Positions 12,539 through 23,871 of a stretch of DNA of 64,000 nucleotides are shown here, one piece after another. Below the pieces are notes generated by a model that ran no database searches, had not been told where the DNA came from, and worked only from the letters and a program-made list of their open reading frames with translations. Source of the stretch: Aquatica leii. Taxonomy: Eukaryota; Arthropoda; Insecta; Coleoptera; Lampyridae. Position 1 is the stretch's first letter; each line of letters opens with the position of its first letter. The stretch spans positions 55,505,505 through 55,569,504 of the forward strand of contig CM069436.1 of assembly GCA_035610365.1 (NCBI GenBank), given 5' to 3'. Both the position numbers and the translations under genes were made by a program.

Positions 12539-12660
12539 ATACTAACATTAGAATGTCTTCCGGGTTTGGTCCGTGTCATAGTTGCAACCGAAGCTGCCAA
12601 CGTTTCGCCCACGACGGAAGACATTCTAATGTTAGTATAGATTCCGGCCGTGGAAGCCTT
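12539..12660 (-). repeat. Palindromic element with partial hammerhead-like motif, copy 1
   Basis: Two 24-base arms (12539-12562 and 12615-12638) are exact reverse complements containing 'acattagaatgtcttccg'. The DNA between them, read on the minus strand, contains 'gtgggcgaaacgttggcagc'. The same arms, middle and flank ('tccggccgtggaagcc', here at 12642-12657) recur at 32.44-32.71 kb, where the structure is larger and also has the CTGATGA half. This copy lacks that half, so it cannot fold into a full hammerhead. The family resembles the terminal parts of Penelope-like elements, some of which are known to carry hammerhead motifs. That link is inference. Confidence 0.7.
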
Positions 12661-14310
12661 CGCTATTACATTAATCGGAGATTATTGTTTTGTGCAACGC
12701 AAAATATAGTCAATTGATTGACCGTTAATGGCACGTTTAACCACAATTATAAGATAATCATACTTTAATCAAAGATTACACTTCAATTCGCGGTCAATAA
12801 TCTTTTGTGCAACCCGCTATAAATGTAATACGACAAAGGTAAAGGAAATTATATTAAAATTTAACATCTGGCCATGTTGCTACAGTAAAAGGACCACCAA
12901 ACGTCCGCTGGATGGCTTACAAAATGGCTACAGATCACGCATGAGTATTGTGCATCATCATTTGCGCACGCAGTAAATCAAAAATTGTTAATTTAAATCA
13001 GAGGTATTCAATCGAAAAAAATGTGCATGTTATGATAAATCAAAATACGGGTCACGCAAAGCTTAGCTGAAGTAAGTGGATTGCATTAATTGTATTGCTT
13101 AATCCATTGGCTTAAACATAGTAGTAGTAGTTTATTATTCGACAATTTATAACATTTTAAAATTAAGGACCCAATCGTCTTATTTTATTTAAAATTGCTT
13201 ATTGTTTATATTAATTGTCAAGTTTTAAAACTTCTTATATGGATAACTTTTATTTGAAGCATTTTGAAAATTAAAACAATAAATATTATACTCGGTACAG
13301 GATGATGCTCTTGTAGATTAATGTGTGCAATAAAAATTTAAAAACAAAGTTTTTTGGATAATAAATAAAACGTGTTATGCATTAAAATCCATGACAGTTA
13401 AAATATGAAGAAGCATTTATCACATTTATTTAATAACATATATAAATAATTTAGAGTTGAGGATCGCTTACGCTATCGTATGAAATTGTAATTCATATTA
13501 TTTTCAAGAGTTTGCTTAAATAAAATTGAAGTACTGCGTAAGGAGTGTGTAGTTAAGAACAAGTATAAATTTATAGCATAACGCAAATGTACTGTCAGAT
13601 GTATGTATACTAGTGTATATTGGTTTTCCATAAAACATAATATTTCTTTTAACTCGCCTACCGCAACGGCAGCAACACTAAAACTTCCACAAACTGACGA
13701 AAATTTACTGTCGAACATTAATCTAGTTTGTGGCAATTTATTATAAGATAATAATTGAGCCTGGGCCGAATTACAATTATTACATTTTCGTGTTGTTTCG
13801 AAAAAAATTATTTCAACAAATTCTGGTAAAAGGCATCGTAGAAAAAACAATAAAATTGAAGAATAGCATCTGTTGCAAGCTTAACTAATGTATTAATTTT
13901 GAGAATCTATTAATTTCCAGGTTATTTTGAGTGTTGTTTTTAAACCATTGAAATTTTTTTTTAATATTTGCCATGCATAAATTTAATTTGACAGGTTATT
14001 AATCTGGTTTTTAAATGCTACACATTAGGTTTAGTAAATAAACTCGTTTTTTATATACTAAATGAGTTTAATTCATCTAAAGAAACCTTTGATGTGTTTG
14101 TTAAGGTTATCTATAATTACTGTAAAGTAAATCTTACAAACATGAAAGATGGATTTGATGTGAAAGTGATTCTTTATAATGTAATAAATTTATTGCCGAA
14201 AGCTTAACCAACACAACAGTTTACGTGACAATCACCTGCATTTATAGTATAAGTATAATTTTGGAAAAATGTTTAGATTTAACAGAGACGTTATAAAAAT
14301 GTTATTTATT
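12661..14310. other. Gene-free stretch, possible LINE crumb
   Basis: Mostly AT-rich with no clear gene. The minus-strand frame at 13473-13850 contains SVCGSFSVAAVAV, faintly like the 'SFSVAAPKLWN' block near the C-terminus of many LINE reverse-transcriptase proteins. The match is too short to call. Confidence 0.4.
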
Positions 14311-14361
14311 ATAATATGGATGATATATAATTATTTAGGTAAGCTGTTATAATATTTTTGA

Positions 14362-14400
14362 AATTGCAATTTTTGGAAAATTGTAGTAACAGCAACAATT
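14362..14400 (+). repeat. 39-base inverted repeat of the Penelope-like element, 3' side
   Basis: Exact reverse complement of 16832-16870. It lies in the 3' non-coding region of the element, about 390 bases past the stop of the endonuclease frame. Confidence 0.93.
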
Positions 14401-14449
14401 ATGATAGTACGTTTATTTAATAACTTATATGACAATTAATTTTATACAT

Positions 14450-14500
14450 TTAAAACCTTACGTACGTTTCGCTGTAAGTATTAAGCTTTTTCAAAGGTTT
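14450..14500 (-). ncRNA. Degenerate hammerhead-like motif in Penelope 3' region (weak)
   Basis: On the minus strand a 'ttgaaaa' core, a small stem (gct/agc) and 'gaaacgt' occur in hammerhead order, flanked by aaacc and ggttt. The invariant C3 and G8 are both changed, so the motif is at best a decayed version of the hammerheads described in Penelope-like elements. Confidence 0.25.
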
Positions 14501-14787
14501 AATTAAATTTTACAATATATCTAAAAAAGAAATACATAATATTAATTTAAGTTTGTGAATGAATAATTTTCTTAAACTTACCTAAACATTATTATTTTTT
14601 GTTATAACAAAACAATTAACAATTAATACATCAATTAGATACTATAACTTTAACATTACAAACGAACATGATGGAAGACATTATACGAATGACACTCTTA
14701 TATCAAATTTTTATAAATACGCAGGCGTTAGATACAATAAATATAAAAATGTGAAATATTTAATTTTGTAAAATTAATAAAACAAAT

Positions 14788-15452
14788 TTAAGAGATGATA
14801 GAATTATAAATTGAATTCAAATTTTCTATGTCAATTCTGTAATTAACTGTATTAACATTTTTTTTAATTTCGATCATCTCATAGATTAGTCTTTTTTTTA
14901 AATTTATTTCTTTATGTAAGATTTTAGGTGCATTAAAATTGAAAGTATGATTATTTTCTAGGGCATGATCAGAGAGAGCAGTTTTAGGATAATTTTGTGC
15001 ATCTTTTTTGTTTTTTATTACATTTTTATGTTGGTTTATTCTATTTTTTAGATATTGTTTAGTTTGGCCTATATAAACACATTTGCAATTTAGGCAATTC
15101 AATTGATATACCACATTAGAATCATAAAAAATATTAGTTTTATCCTTTATGTTTTTAAATAACAGTTTTCCAAGAGTAGAGTGATTTTTGAAGGCAATAA
15201 TAAAATTGTATTTTTTTAATTTTTTTTCTAAAGTATAAGATAAATTAGGTATAAAAGGTAATGATATAAATTTGTTTTTTTCTTCACTATTATTATAATT
15301 TTTTTCTATATTTATATTTGGATTCATTGTTGGAGATGAATTTGTTGACATAAGATTTGTATTGCTGTTATTTTTATGTTTTAAAATTTTTAGTCTTTTT
15401 TTAATATTAGTTTCTATCATATGTTGAGGAAAACTATTTCTTATATTTAATG
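14788..15452 (-). pseudogene. GIY-YIG endonuclease domain of the Penelope-like element
   Basis: The frame ends at 14788 and remains open upstream to about 15452 (NSFPQHMIETNIKKRL), beyond its first Met at 15420. The domain core reads VVYQLNCLNCKCVYIGQTKQ, with the 'VY-x10-YIG' pair, followed by LKNRINQH, SDHALENNH and a Glu in the later helix. This matches the GIY-YIG nuclease of Penelope-like elements, which nicks target DNA for reverse transcription. The Cys pair before VYIG is the zinc-linker-like feature typical of the class. The domain itself appears intact. It is out of frame with the upstream RT because sequence is missing at about 15452. Confidence 0.88.
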
Positions 15453-16870
15453 GAAGTAAAAGAATTAAAATTTATGTATCTATTTGTTTTTATAATTTTT
15501 CTATACCAATTTGTATCAATTTTATTGTTTAAATTTCTAATAAGTGTCATATCTAAAAAATTTATTGAATTGTAATTATTTTCTTTTTCTATAGTGAATT
15601 TTAGTCTTGGATGAATACTATTGAAATTATCAAATATTAAATTTATATTATTTTCATTAGTTGCAATTAGAATGTCGTCTATATATCTTTGATAAAATGT
15701 AATGTCATCAAATTTTTTTAATAGTTCTTTTTCTAAGTTTTGTAAAACTAAATTAGCTATTGTACTAGATAAAGGTTGTCCCATTGCGATTCCAAATTTT
15801 TGCTTATAAATTTTATTGTTAAATGTGAAAAAAGTTGAATTTAAGATGAATTGTACTGCTTCGATAAATTCTTGTAAAGGCAAATTTGTGAAAAGTTTAA
15901 TTTCGTTCCAGTAAATTTTAATAGTGTTTATAGCTAAATCTATAGGTATATTAGTATAAAGTGAAACAATATCTAAAGAAAATAAAACATGATTGTGAGG
16001 AATAGTGACACTATCAATACATTTTTTAAAAGACCAAGAATCTTTTACGCTATATTTATTAGTTTGTGTAATATTAATTAATATATTAGATAAGTATTTT
16101 GAAAGTTTAAAAATTGGACTCATATATGATGCAACAATTGGTCTGAGTGGTTTATTTTGTTTATGTAATTTAGGTAAACTATATAATTTTGGTAATAGTC
16201 CATTGTGTGAGATTAAATTTTTATAAGTATTTTGTTCTATGTAATTTAAATTAAGCCATTTTTTTACAATTTGATTATTAAAGTTTTGTATATTTATAAT
16301 TGGATTTTTTTCTATTTGAGTATATGTATCATTGTCATTTAATAAATTTAGCATTTTTAGGTCATAGTCATTTTTATTTATAAGTACTGTTTTTTGAGTT
16401 TTGTCAGCTTTAGTAACAATTATTTTATTATTGTTTTTTAAAAAAGTTTTAGTGTTTTTTAATTTTTTTAAAAAAACATTGTTGATTTGTTCAATTGGTT
16501 TTAAAATTTTATTTTTATTTTTGTGTTTATAGTTAGTTAAAATATTAGTGATTGAAGATCTAATAGAATTTTGAGTTTCTGATTCTATTGTGTCAATTGA
16601 ATTCTCTACATTAGCAATAATGTTATCATAAGGAATGTCATGATTAGGGTTAAAATAATTATAGTTAGGTCCTAAACTTAAAATTTCTTGTACATCATTT
16701 GGTATGAAAGTATCTGTTAAATTTTCAATCCAATTTTTATTGATTTTGTTATTTATATCTACGCTTTTTTGATTTTTATTAGAAATTAATAAATTATATC
16801 TATTGTCATTTTGTAGTATGCTTATTTTTTTAATTGTTGCTGTTACTACAATTTTCCAAAAATTGCAATT
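15434..16870 (-). pseudogene. Penelope-like reverse transcriptase
   Basis: The frame is open without a stop from the element's 5' edge (about 16870) to 15434, well upstream of the internal Met at 16354. Landmarks in order: a Penelope-type N-terminus (TFIPNDVQEILSLGPNYN), VTKADKTQKTV, LPKLYSLPKLHKQ, RPIVASYMSPIFKLSKYLS, the palm segment FSLDIVSLYTNIP, FGIAMGQPLSSTIANL, catalytic YIDD (FYQRYIDDILIA), and INFLDMTL. All catalytic Asp residues are present. No initiating Met lies near the 5' edge, which fits 5' truncation. After INFNSFTSIKY the frame hits a stop. The following sequence resumes in another frame, so an internal deletion (size unknown, probably some tens of bases) has removed the linker to the endonuclease. 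Confidence 0.92.
16832..16870 (-). repeat. 39-base inverted repeat of the Penelope-like element, 5' edge
   Basis: Exact reverse complement of 14362-14400. It coincides with the first codons of the open RT frame and abuts the 12-base direct repeat at 16871. Confidence 0.93.
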
Positions 16871-16980
16871 ATAATATGGATGTTACAAAACGTTGTCGGT
16901 AATGGAAAGAAATTTTAGAGAGGGAAAAGCCTAAATAAAATTAATGAGTTTTCTATGTGTCCGAATAAGGGTACGAAGCG

Positions 16981-18740
16981 ACTGTATCTCCACAATGGCC
17001 TAGATGTTTGGGAAAAAGATTCTTATAAATAAAGTGGGGAACAGAAATGACTGAAAATTGTTTTGAAGTTCGTAAATCTACCGCTAGGGGGCGTAACTGC
17101 TGTGAAAAAGATTAAGTTCACGGTATCTCGAAACGTTAGCTGATGAGCTATACCTTTCAAAACATAATTTGATAGCTTGAGTGATACAGTATCATTTTGC
17201 TTTATGATAGTTTTTTGTATCATATCATAGGGAGAGGAAGGCTAAAGTATTTTTCAATATGTACATTTTAATATATCCTGAACCATTCAACCTATTTGAA
17301 TATTTTTGATCTCGTTTGAAAGAACATTTTATGGACTTTCCAGAGAAATTTTTTGAACCGCTTAGTTTAAAATTAATAAACTAAAGGGCGTTATCTGCAG
17401 CGATTGCTCGTGTTTGTGCTTTTTAAAAAAAGTTAAACTGAACGGTACTATTTTTATAACAGACTGTTAGCCGTCATAAAATTAGCTAAATTTTGATAAA
17501 AACTGCATCACGATATATTTACTTTTTCCGTTAAGTGTTTGGTGAAAAAAATGTAGCCTTACAATGTTTCCTTTTACGATTCCACAGTATGCGTTCAAAG
17601 TCCAGCGATTTTGATGTTCTATTTAGTGCATACAATGTGGGTTTTGCTTGGGCTAATAATGAATATTACGTAAATGCTTTATCCGTCCATAATATTATAA
17701 CAGCCAGTGACAGTGGTTCAGTAGCTTTTAATGTCTGTTGTATAACAATGTGGTAGGGATGCATATTATTCTTTTAAAGATTCTCGTGGACAATTGTTTA
17801 GGGATTCGCACGTTACTGGAAATTTTTCTGATGCTTAAAGTGATGCACGTAGGCCATAACGTTAATAATATTTTTTTCGATCCTTGTTCTGCAAGGAACA
17901 GGTGCTTGAATGGACTGCACGTTGCCAGTCTCCCGTAATCGCTTAGGCAATCTTGAAAACACTTCTCGAGAAACACCATTTATTTGTGTAAATCGCATTG
18001 CACGCCGCAATTGCAGCATTTTGAAAACATTGAAAATAAATGCGTAACATATCATACGCTTCCGCGTTAGTAAATGGCATGTTTTTTCAAAAAATGGATT
18101 AAAAAGAAATTCTAAGCTACAGAAACTAGCAGAACTAACTTTTTACAGTTGACAAATCCGTAATTTTTTGAATTTCCTAGTTAACATTCCAGTGTTCGCT
18201 TTTCTCGTTCAAGTAACTTGATCGGATTGAGATATTCGAATTTTTAACATTTTTTTGTATAAATCGAGAACGGATCGAGATATTGTGATGCGGGTTTCAT
18301 TAAAATTTAGTTAATATTATGACGGCTAAAAGCTTGTTACGAAAATAGTACCGTTCAGTTTAACTTTTTTCTCAAAATTGGAAAAATGAGTAATCACTAC
18401 TGATAATCATTTATTTTAAACAAAAAAAATTTTCAACAAAAAAGTTGATCGATAATATGTAAATAGGTTTAATGATTCGGGAAATATTAAAATGTAAATA
18501 TTGAAAAGTGCATTGCCCTTCATTTATTTCTTTTATTATGACAGACACGAAAAAATATCATAAAGAAAAATGATACAGTATGACTCAAGCTATCAAATTA
18601 TATTTTCAAAACCGTGAACTTTATGTTTCTTTTTAGCGGTGGATTTACAAACTTGAAACTAATTTCCAGTCATTTCTCTTGCCCACTTTATTTATTCTCT
18701 CAAATTTGCAGACCTTGCCATTGTTGAGATGTTGACTGTG
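16981..18740 (-). mobile_element. DNA transposon with about 500-base inverted arms
   Basis: The left arm (about 16981-17525) and right arm (about 18280-18740) are imperfect reverse complements. Well-matched blocks include 'ataaataaagtgggg/cccactttatttat', 'atttgatagcttgagt' and 'aaagttaaactgaacggtac', with indels between them. One 29-base piece near 17090 is missing from the right arm. Between the arms lies the N-terminal part of a DUF4817-type transposase on the minus strand. Long arms plus a truncated transposase indicate an internally deleted, non-autonomous copy. The exact ends and target duplication could not be fixed. Confidence 0.78.
17728..18080 (-). pseudogene. DUF4817-type transposase N-terminus
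   Basis: The likely start is the ATG at 18080-18078 (MPFTNAEAYDMLRIYFQC), which matches the usual start of insect DUF4817 transposases. The next stretch changes frame (FSRLPKRLRETGNV; RTRIEKNIINV at 17813-18055) and changes again (RIPKQLSTRIFKR at 17728-17800). Together they cover the helix-turn-helix and linker, roughly 110 of an expected 350 residues. The whole DDE catalytic domain is absent. It belongs to the same broad family as the relic at 6.4-7.2 kb but is too diverged to be the same subfamily. Confidence 0.65.
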
Positions 18741-21700
18741 TAACGTGTTTTTTAAACTATTTTTTGAATGTAGCTTTGTTCGATTGTTATTATTACGCGT
18801 AAACATTATGGGTTGCCTGCAAATATGAAATTAAGAAATTAATGATAAGAGGTATCACCAAGTGCAGGCAATTTAAAATTTGGACAGTGACTTGATTATT
18901 GCAGTTGTACCTTTTTTTTGTGGTCAGCACTTTTCGAGTTAAGGGAATTACGGGTTTCAATATTGTCAATAATGATAAATCTTTGGAAAGAAAAATTATA
19001 CGTACTTAACTAGAGGGCAACCTGCACTTTACGCCTTTGAAGAGTAAGCACCTACATGCTAACATCAATATTATTCTTTTTTTTGGTTACCACCAGTAAG
19101 AAACATTCGCCGCTTCCATTAACAGCAGGAAATCGCAAGCCATCTTTGCAACTTGTTTTTAATTTTTTTTTTATTTGAGTGCTATGTACAACGGTTAGGT
19201 TAAGCATTTTAACATTTTTCTTATTGAGACATCAATGGTCAAAAATGCAGTTTAAAGTATTCGGCTATTTATGCAGTTTCAATTGCAATAAATTCACGAC
19301 CGTTATAAGGCATTCTTTGTGTTAAGGACTTTTACGGCTAAAAGTCTGTAATAGCATTGCAGAGACAATTTTGGGTCTCAGACGTGGTAGCGTAACGTAA
19401 CATTATTTTAAAATGGATTGTATAGTTTAATGAGACAAGAAGTGTCCGAAATTTATACGTCGGCACGACAAGAACTGTGCGTACTTAAAAAATGGCACCG
19501 CAAGCTGTAACAAGAAGTTTTAATCGTCTTACAAGGCGTCAAACAGCAGGACTGATTCACCATACCTGCTCAGCTGCAACGACTTGGAATGGAAAATAAC
19601 AATGGTTATTTTCAACAAACGCCAATATTCGTTCGTTAGTGCAGTTACGTAATGTGCGAAAAAAGCTCTAGGGTGACAAAATGAAATATGAAATCCACAT
19701 AAAACTAAGTGGTCAAAGTCAATTATTATATTAGAGAACGACTACGCTACATGTGGAATAGTCGTTTAACGAACAAAGTTGTTAATGATAGCGATTATTT
19801 GTCGCCGATTAACAATTTAGCGAGTTAGTTTTACCATTTTTTCGTTGATCGTACGTTAGTAAAACGTGTAAAGTTATAAGGAAACTAAAGTATACGTAAC
19901 CCGTTGTTATATCTAGTAGTCGCGCAAAATCGTTAAAGTAGTTCCTAACGATTTCTTTGATTGATATACAAAATCGTTCATTAATAGAAATTCAGTCATT
20001 GGTTCAATATCATTCATAATAGGGGTCATTAACTATCTATTTCTGATACATTATTATACGTTAATATTGCTATTAACGGTGGTGCGGTTTCGCGTCGCAT
20101 TAACGTTCGTTATGCTGTGATGTACTTTCGACGTTTGTTACATAAATTACTATAGTTTTAGTGCTAATATTTATATAGTACCTATGTTTGTTTTTTTATA
20201 AAGTTTTTGCATTTTTTGATGTTTTTTATTGCATTTCTAATAATTATAATTAATTTAGTGTTTTCTTCTGTATTTTGTTTTTAATTTAGGTGTATACGTC
20301 TATCTTATGAATTCTTAGTCGTTTTTTAAACTTTTGATTTTTTATTGTTTTGTTATTGATTTTTTTTTATTCGGTCATTTTTACTGTTTTACCGTGCTGA
20401 AGGTTTTTCTTGTTTTAATTTAGTCTTACTTAAGTTTATAGATTTGTGTTTATAAAATTTGTTTTTTGTTTTATTGTTTTGTGTTATACTTTCTGTGCGA
20501 CGGAATGTGTTTTCAGATATTTTTTACTTTGGGTTTTTTCAACAACTTACATATTGGTTATGTCTTATTTTGTCTTTTAATTGTCTGAAGCGTTTTTAGT
20601 TTCCAGATGCTATACGTAGTTTATTCATTTATCTTTTAGTTTTACGGACATATGTATCATTAAAATAATTATCTTGAAAATATCCTAACAAAAATAAAAT
20701 ATGTTTTGTAACTTGTATTTTTGATTGCACGAATAATGCTAATTGAGTCTATTATTCAAAATATTTGCATGTTCGTTAACACGTTAAAAACAATGTTCAA
20801 TTAAAACGATCGTCACAGGAATTGCTGGTTTGATTTTGTATTCGTTCTAATTTAATACGCGATTAACTCTTGTGGCAATGCAGTTTTTTTTATACTTATT
20901 AATTAATTGTCAGGGGTATTTGTTAAAACCAACAATTATGAATTTGCTGAAACACACATCTCTCGAACAAGTTGATTAAACGTTTAGAAATTCAACCTAG
21001 ATTTTCTTTAAATCAACAAAAGTTGACTCTCTTTATTAATATCAAAGATGCTAAAGTATGAACTGGAACTTGAGAAATTACTTGCGATATTAAAAGGGAA
21101 GGGAGTAATTACAAAAGTTATGTGAGAAGTTTTTTGCATTTAAAATGTAGGAATGAAACAAGAACCGTGCGATTAATATAAAGAAAAATTATAATGCCGC
21201 AAATGATATGGGAGAATAACTGTAATTTTTACTTTTGTGATTTTTAAGTCGTTTATGTCCCAAAACAGTAAAAAAATATTAATTTTAGGAACAATCATGA
21301 AAGGAGAATTTATAGCATCGAAATATTTAATGTTTGGTATAAAATTAATTATTTTATACGTTTTTATGGTATAGCCGAAAATACGAGACTTGCGGTTCGC
21401 TTGAAGTTTAAATTTATTTAAAAAATCTCATTGTTTTTGTTGTGTAGCAAAGTTTGTGTTAGTACGACAAATTTATTATTATAAATTTACAGGAACGCAC
21501 AAAATGTCAAAATCATTCACAAAAGATTAATTGCGTTTGGCCACTTTTCAAGTTTAGATGTAGATTCGAACTTTTTATAAATAAATGTTTTTTTATTTAA
21601 TTACACATGGGTTTATTGGTAACTGGGTACGTATTTTATGGTTTAACTTAAATCAAATTTATTTGGATGAATGTAAACATTGCAATTAACAGCTTTTATG

Positions 21701-23459
21701 CTGTTTGTTTTAAGACTTGTCGGTTTTTATGGCTTAGAATAAATAATGGATTCTTGTTATAATCATTTTTTGCATGTATTTTTTGTAATTAAAGTGTTGC
21801 CCTTAGTTACAATAAAATATTTTATTGATTGATTAAATGTCAAAAACTGTTGTTCTAAACAATTTTATGTGCAGTTTAATAATTAATTATTTTTGTCCCG
21901 CTGTGAAATATTAAATAGCTTCTGAACTAACTCCATGTATTTGTTGTCATTTTAATAACTAGATACAAACTGTAATAATTCAAAAGTTTACTTAGCGACA
22001 GTAAACTTAGAAATTTATTAAATCCTATCACGTAACTATTTTACATGCTGGTCACATACAATTTTTTATTGTGTGCGGTTCATTTCTATTCTAAATAGAA
22101 GAATGTTTAACTAAATAATCCAATAAAACTATTATTTGTTATTTAAACGATAACTTGGAAAATAATCATTTTCTGGTTCTTTTTCTGTTTTTATCGACAT
22201 TTGATAAATTAATTTTTTATTGTCAATATACAACTAGAATCTACTATAAGATTCATTTTAATATCATAACTGCTGTATTTGCAAACGAATCATATCCAGA
22301 AATTGTATTTTGCTTGAACATGTTTTTTATTTTTACATGTTTTAAGGACATCCTGTTAAGCTGCTACATACTATTGATTTTTATATTTGTTTTTCAAGTC
22401 AGTTGTTACTAATTCGATATACCATCTTCCTTGTTATTGATTTCTGTAGTAGGTACTCATGATTTACTATCGCATATGTGTGTTTTTTTTTAAATATGTT
22501 GCTATCTGTTTTTATTTTTATCGGTAGTTGAGGTAACTCGTATTTTAAGTTTTTTGTGGCTAGTATTTTGTTTTTAAATGTTGTAACATCACGTTTATAT
22601 TATTGAAACTTTTGCGTTATAATTCGTTACATAATTAAATGATTTGAGAGATTTTTATGAGAAATTAACTTCTCATTATTTATCTGCTTACTTAAAAGGC
22701 GGTTAATTAATTTTTTTCTATGTTCTGCAGTGCTTATAAGTTACAAGATTACTTTTGGACACTTCTAGAGAAATTAGAGGCATCGACCGCGCTAAAACGT
22801 CTCGGTATAAACTATTTAAAGGTGATGCTTTACTACGTTATGCGTTGAATTTAAGCCTAACGTTCTTTCACATCCAACGTGATTATTTGATTTAGTTATA
22901 TCATATTTTTATATATTATTAGACTTAGTTTTTATCTCATTTGCGCGCATTAAAGGAAAAATAGTTTTTTCTGTAATATTTTTAGTTTTGAATGTTGTCA
23001 GCTATACGTGTGCTAACAGAAATTATGTTCTTTATACTGCAGAGAAAAAACGAGGATGGTTCGGTAACTACGTGTTCTAACACAGAGATTGTGCGAATTT
23101 GAAGGAATCTTTTTTACCAATCTGTAGACACATATATCGGGTAATGCCAGTGTGCACATATTTTAGACTGAAAAATTGGAAATGAAAAAATACTGGACGC
23201 GTTGGATGCTGAGGTTGCTCACACTTGAAATAAAACTCAATCTTTTTCGCAGCAGTCCAAAGGACTTTTTGCCGCGTTTCTTAACCGTTCATCATTACAC
23301 TGACAAAACCAAAGAACAGTTGAAACAATGGACACATAGCAATTTGAAATAATGTTGAAATAGGTGTGTTGATCGAGTAGGAGACTTGTTACGTAAATTT
23401 ACTTGTAACTTAAGATAGGCGGCTAACTCAATATTCCGGAGATAGGATTGCAGGTAATA
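18741..23459. other. Long gene-free AT-rich stretch
   Basis: No coding frame resembles a known family. The part 20150-20620 is markedly T-rich. I saw no terminal repeats, tRNA folds or exons bounded by plausible splice sites. Confidence 0.55.
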
Positions 23460-23464
23460 CTCTG

Positions 23465-23734
23465 TGTTTAGAGTTAAGATTGATGTGCGCGCAAAGTTAC
23501 TGGTAGGAGGGAGTGCTATGTGGGGGTAGTTTTAAGTTGAAGTTTTTATATAGCAGAGTAACGACAGTTACAGTAGCATTTTAGTAGTGTTGGCATATTG
23601 TATGTAAACAATCAAGTAGTTTAAATAAATACATAAAACAAACAAGTGCATTTCATCATATGTTCAAACTACAGATCACAAATAATATCAGAGAACATTA
23701 AGCAACGCTGCATAACATCTTCAGTGACACAACA
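23465..23734 (+). repeat. 5' LTR of BEL/Pao element
   Basis: 270 bases, TG...CA ends. Contains a TATA-like 'ttatatag' followed by a downstream 'aataaatac' polyadenylation-type signal. It serves as the element's promoter region. Confidence 0.96.
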
Positions 23735-23735
23735 T

Positions 23736-23751
23736 TGGTCCTTCGCGAGCC
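23736..23751 (+). other. Primer-binding site
   Basis: 'tggtccttcgcgagcc' starts one base after the 5' LTR. The leading TGG is complementary to a tRNA 3' CCA end, so this is the expected site for tRNA priming of minus-strand synthesis. I could not assign the tRNA. Confidence 0.7.
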
Positions 23752-23871
23752 TGATAAAGAAGATCAAAAAATCAACAAAACTGTAAGTCAACATTCCTTT
23801 TTTCATATTTCCATTAACAAAACGGTTATCAACATTTTTAAATATCATTTATGTAAAAGTTGTGCATTGCC

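Larger units (their letters stand above)
14311..16882 (-). mobile_element. Penelope-like element with GIY-YIG
   Basis: The element is transcribed on the minus strand and carries reverse transcriptase then GIY-YIG endonuclease, the defining order of endonuclease-containing Penelope-like elements. A 12-base direct repeat (ataatatggatg) sits at 14311-14322 and 16871-16882 and is a plausible target duplication. A perfect 39-base inverted repeat lies at 14362-14400 and 16832-16870. So the 5' end of the element is copied, inverted, near its 3' end, an arrangement reported for this class. The body of about 2.5 kb is extremely AT-rich, matching its Asn/Lys/Ile-rich proteins. Coding is broken by a deletion between the two domains. 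Confidence 0.85.

Noticed and set aside
13473..13850. 125-codon minus-strand frame with a LINE-like SFSVAA block
   Set aside because: Only one short block matches; not enough to call a LINE.
17115..17160. GAAACGTT followed closely by CTGATGAG with partial flanking complementarity, resembling a permuted hammerhead
   Set aside because: Stem II has two mismatches next to the core, no stem I can form, and the right arm of the same element lacks the segment. Probably chance.
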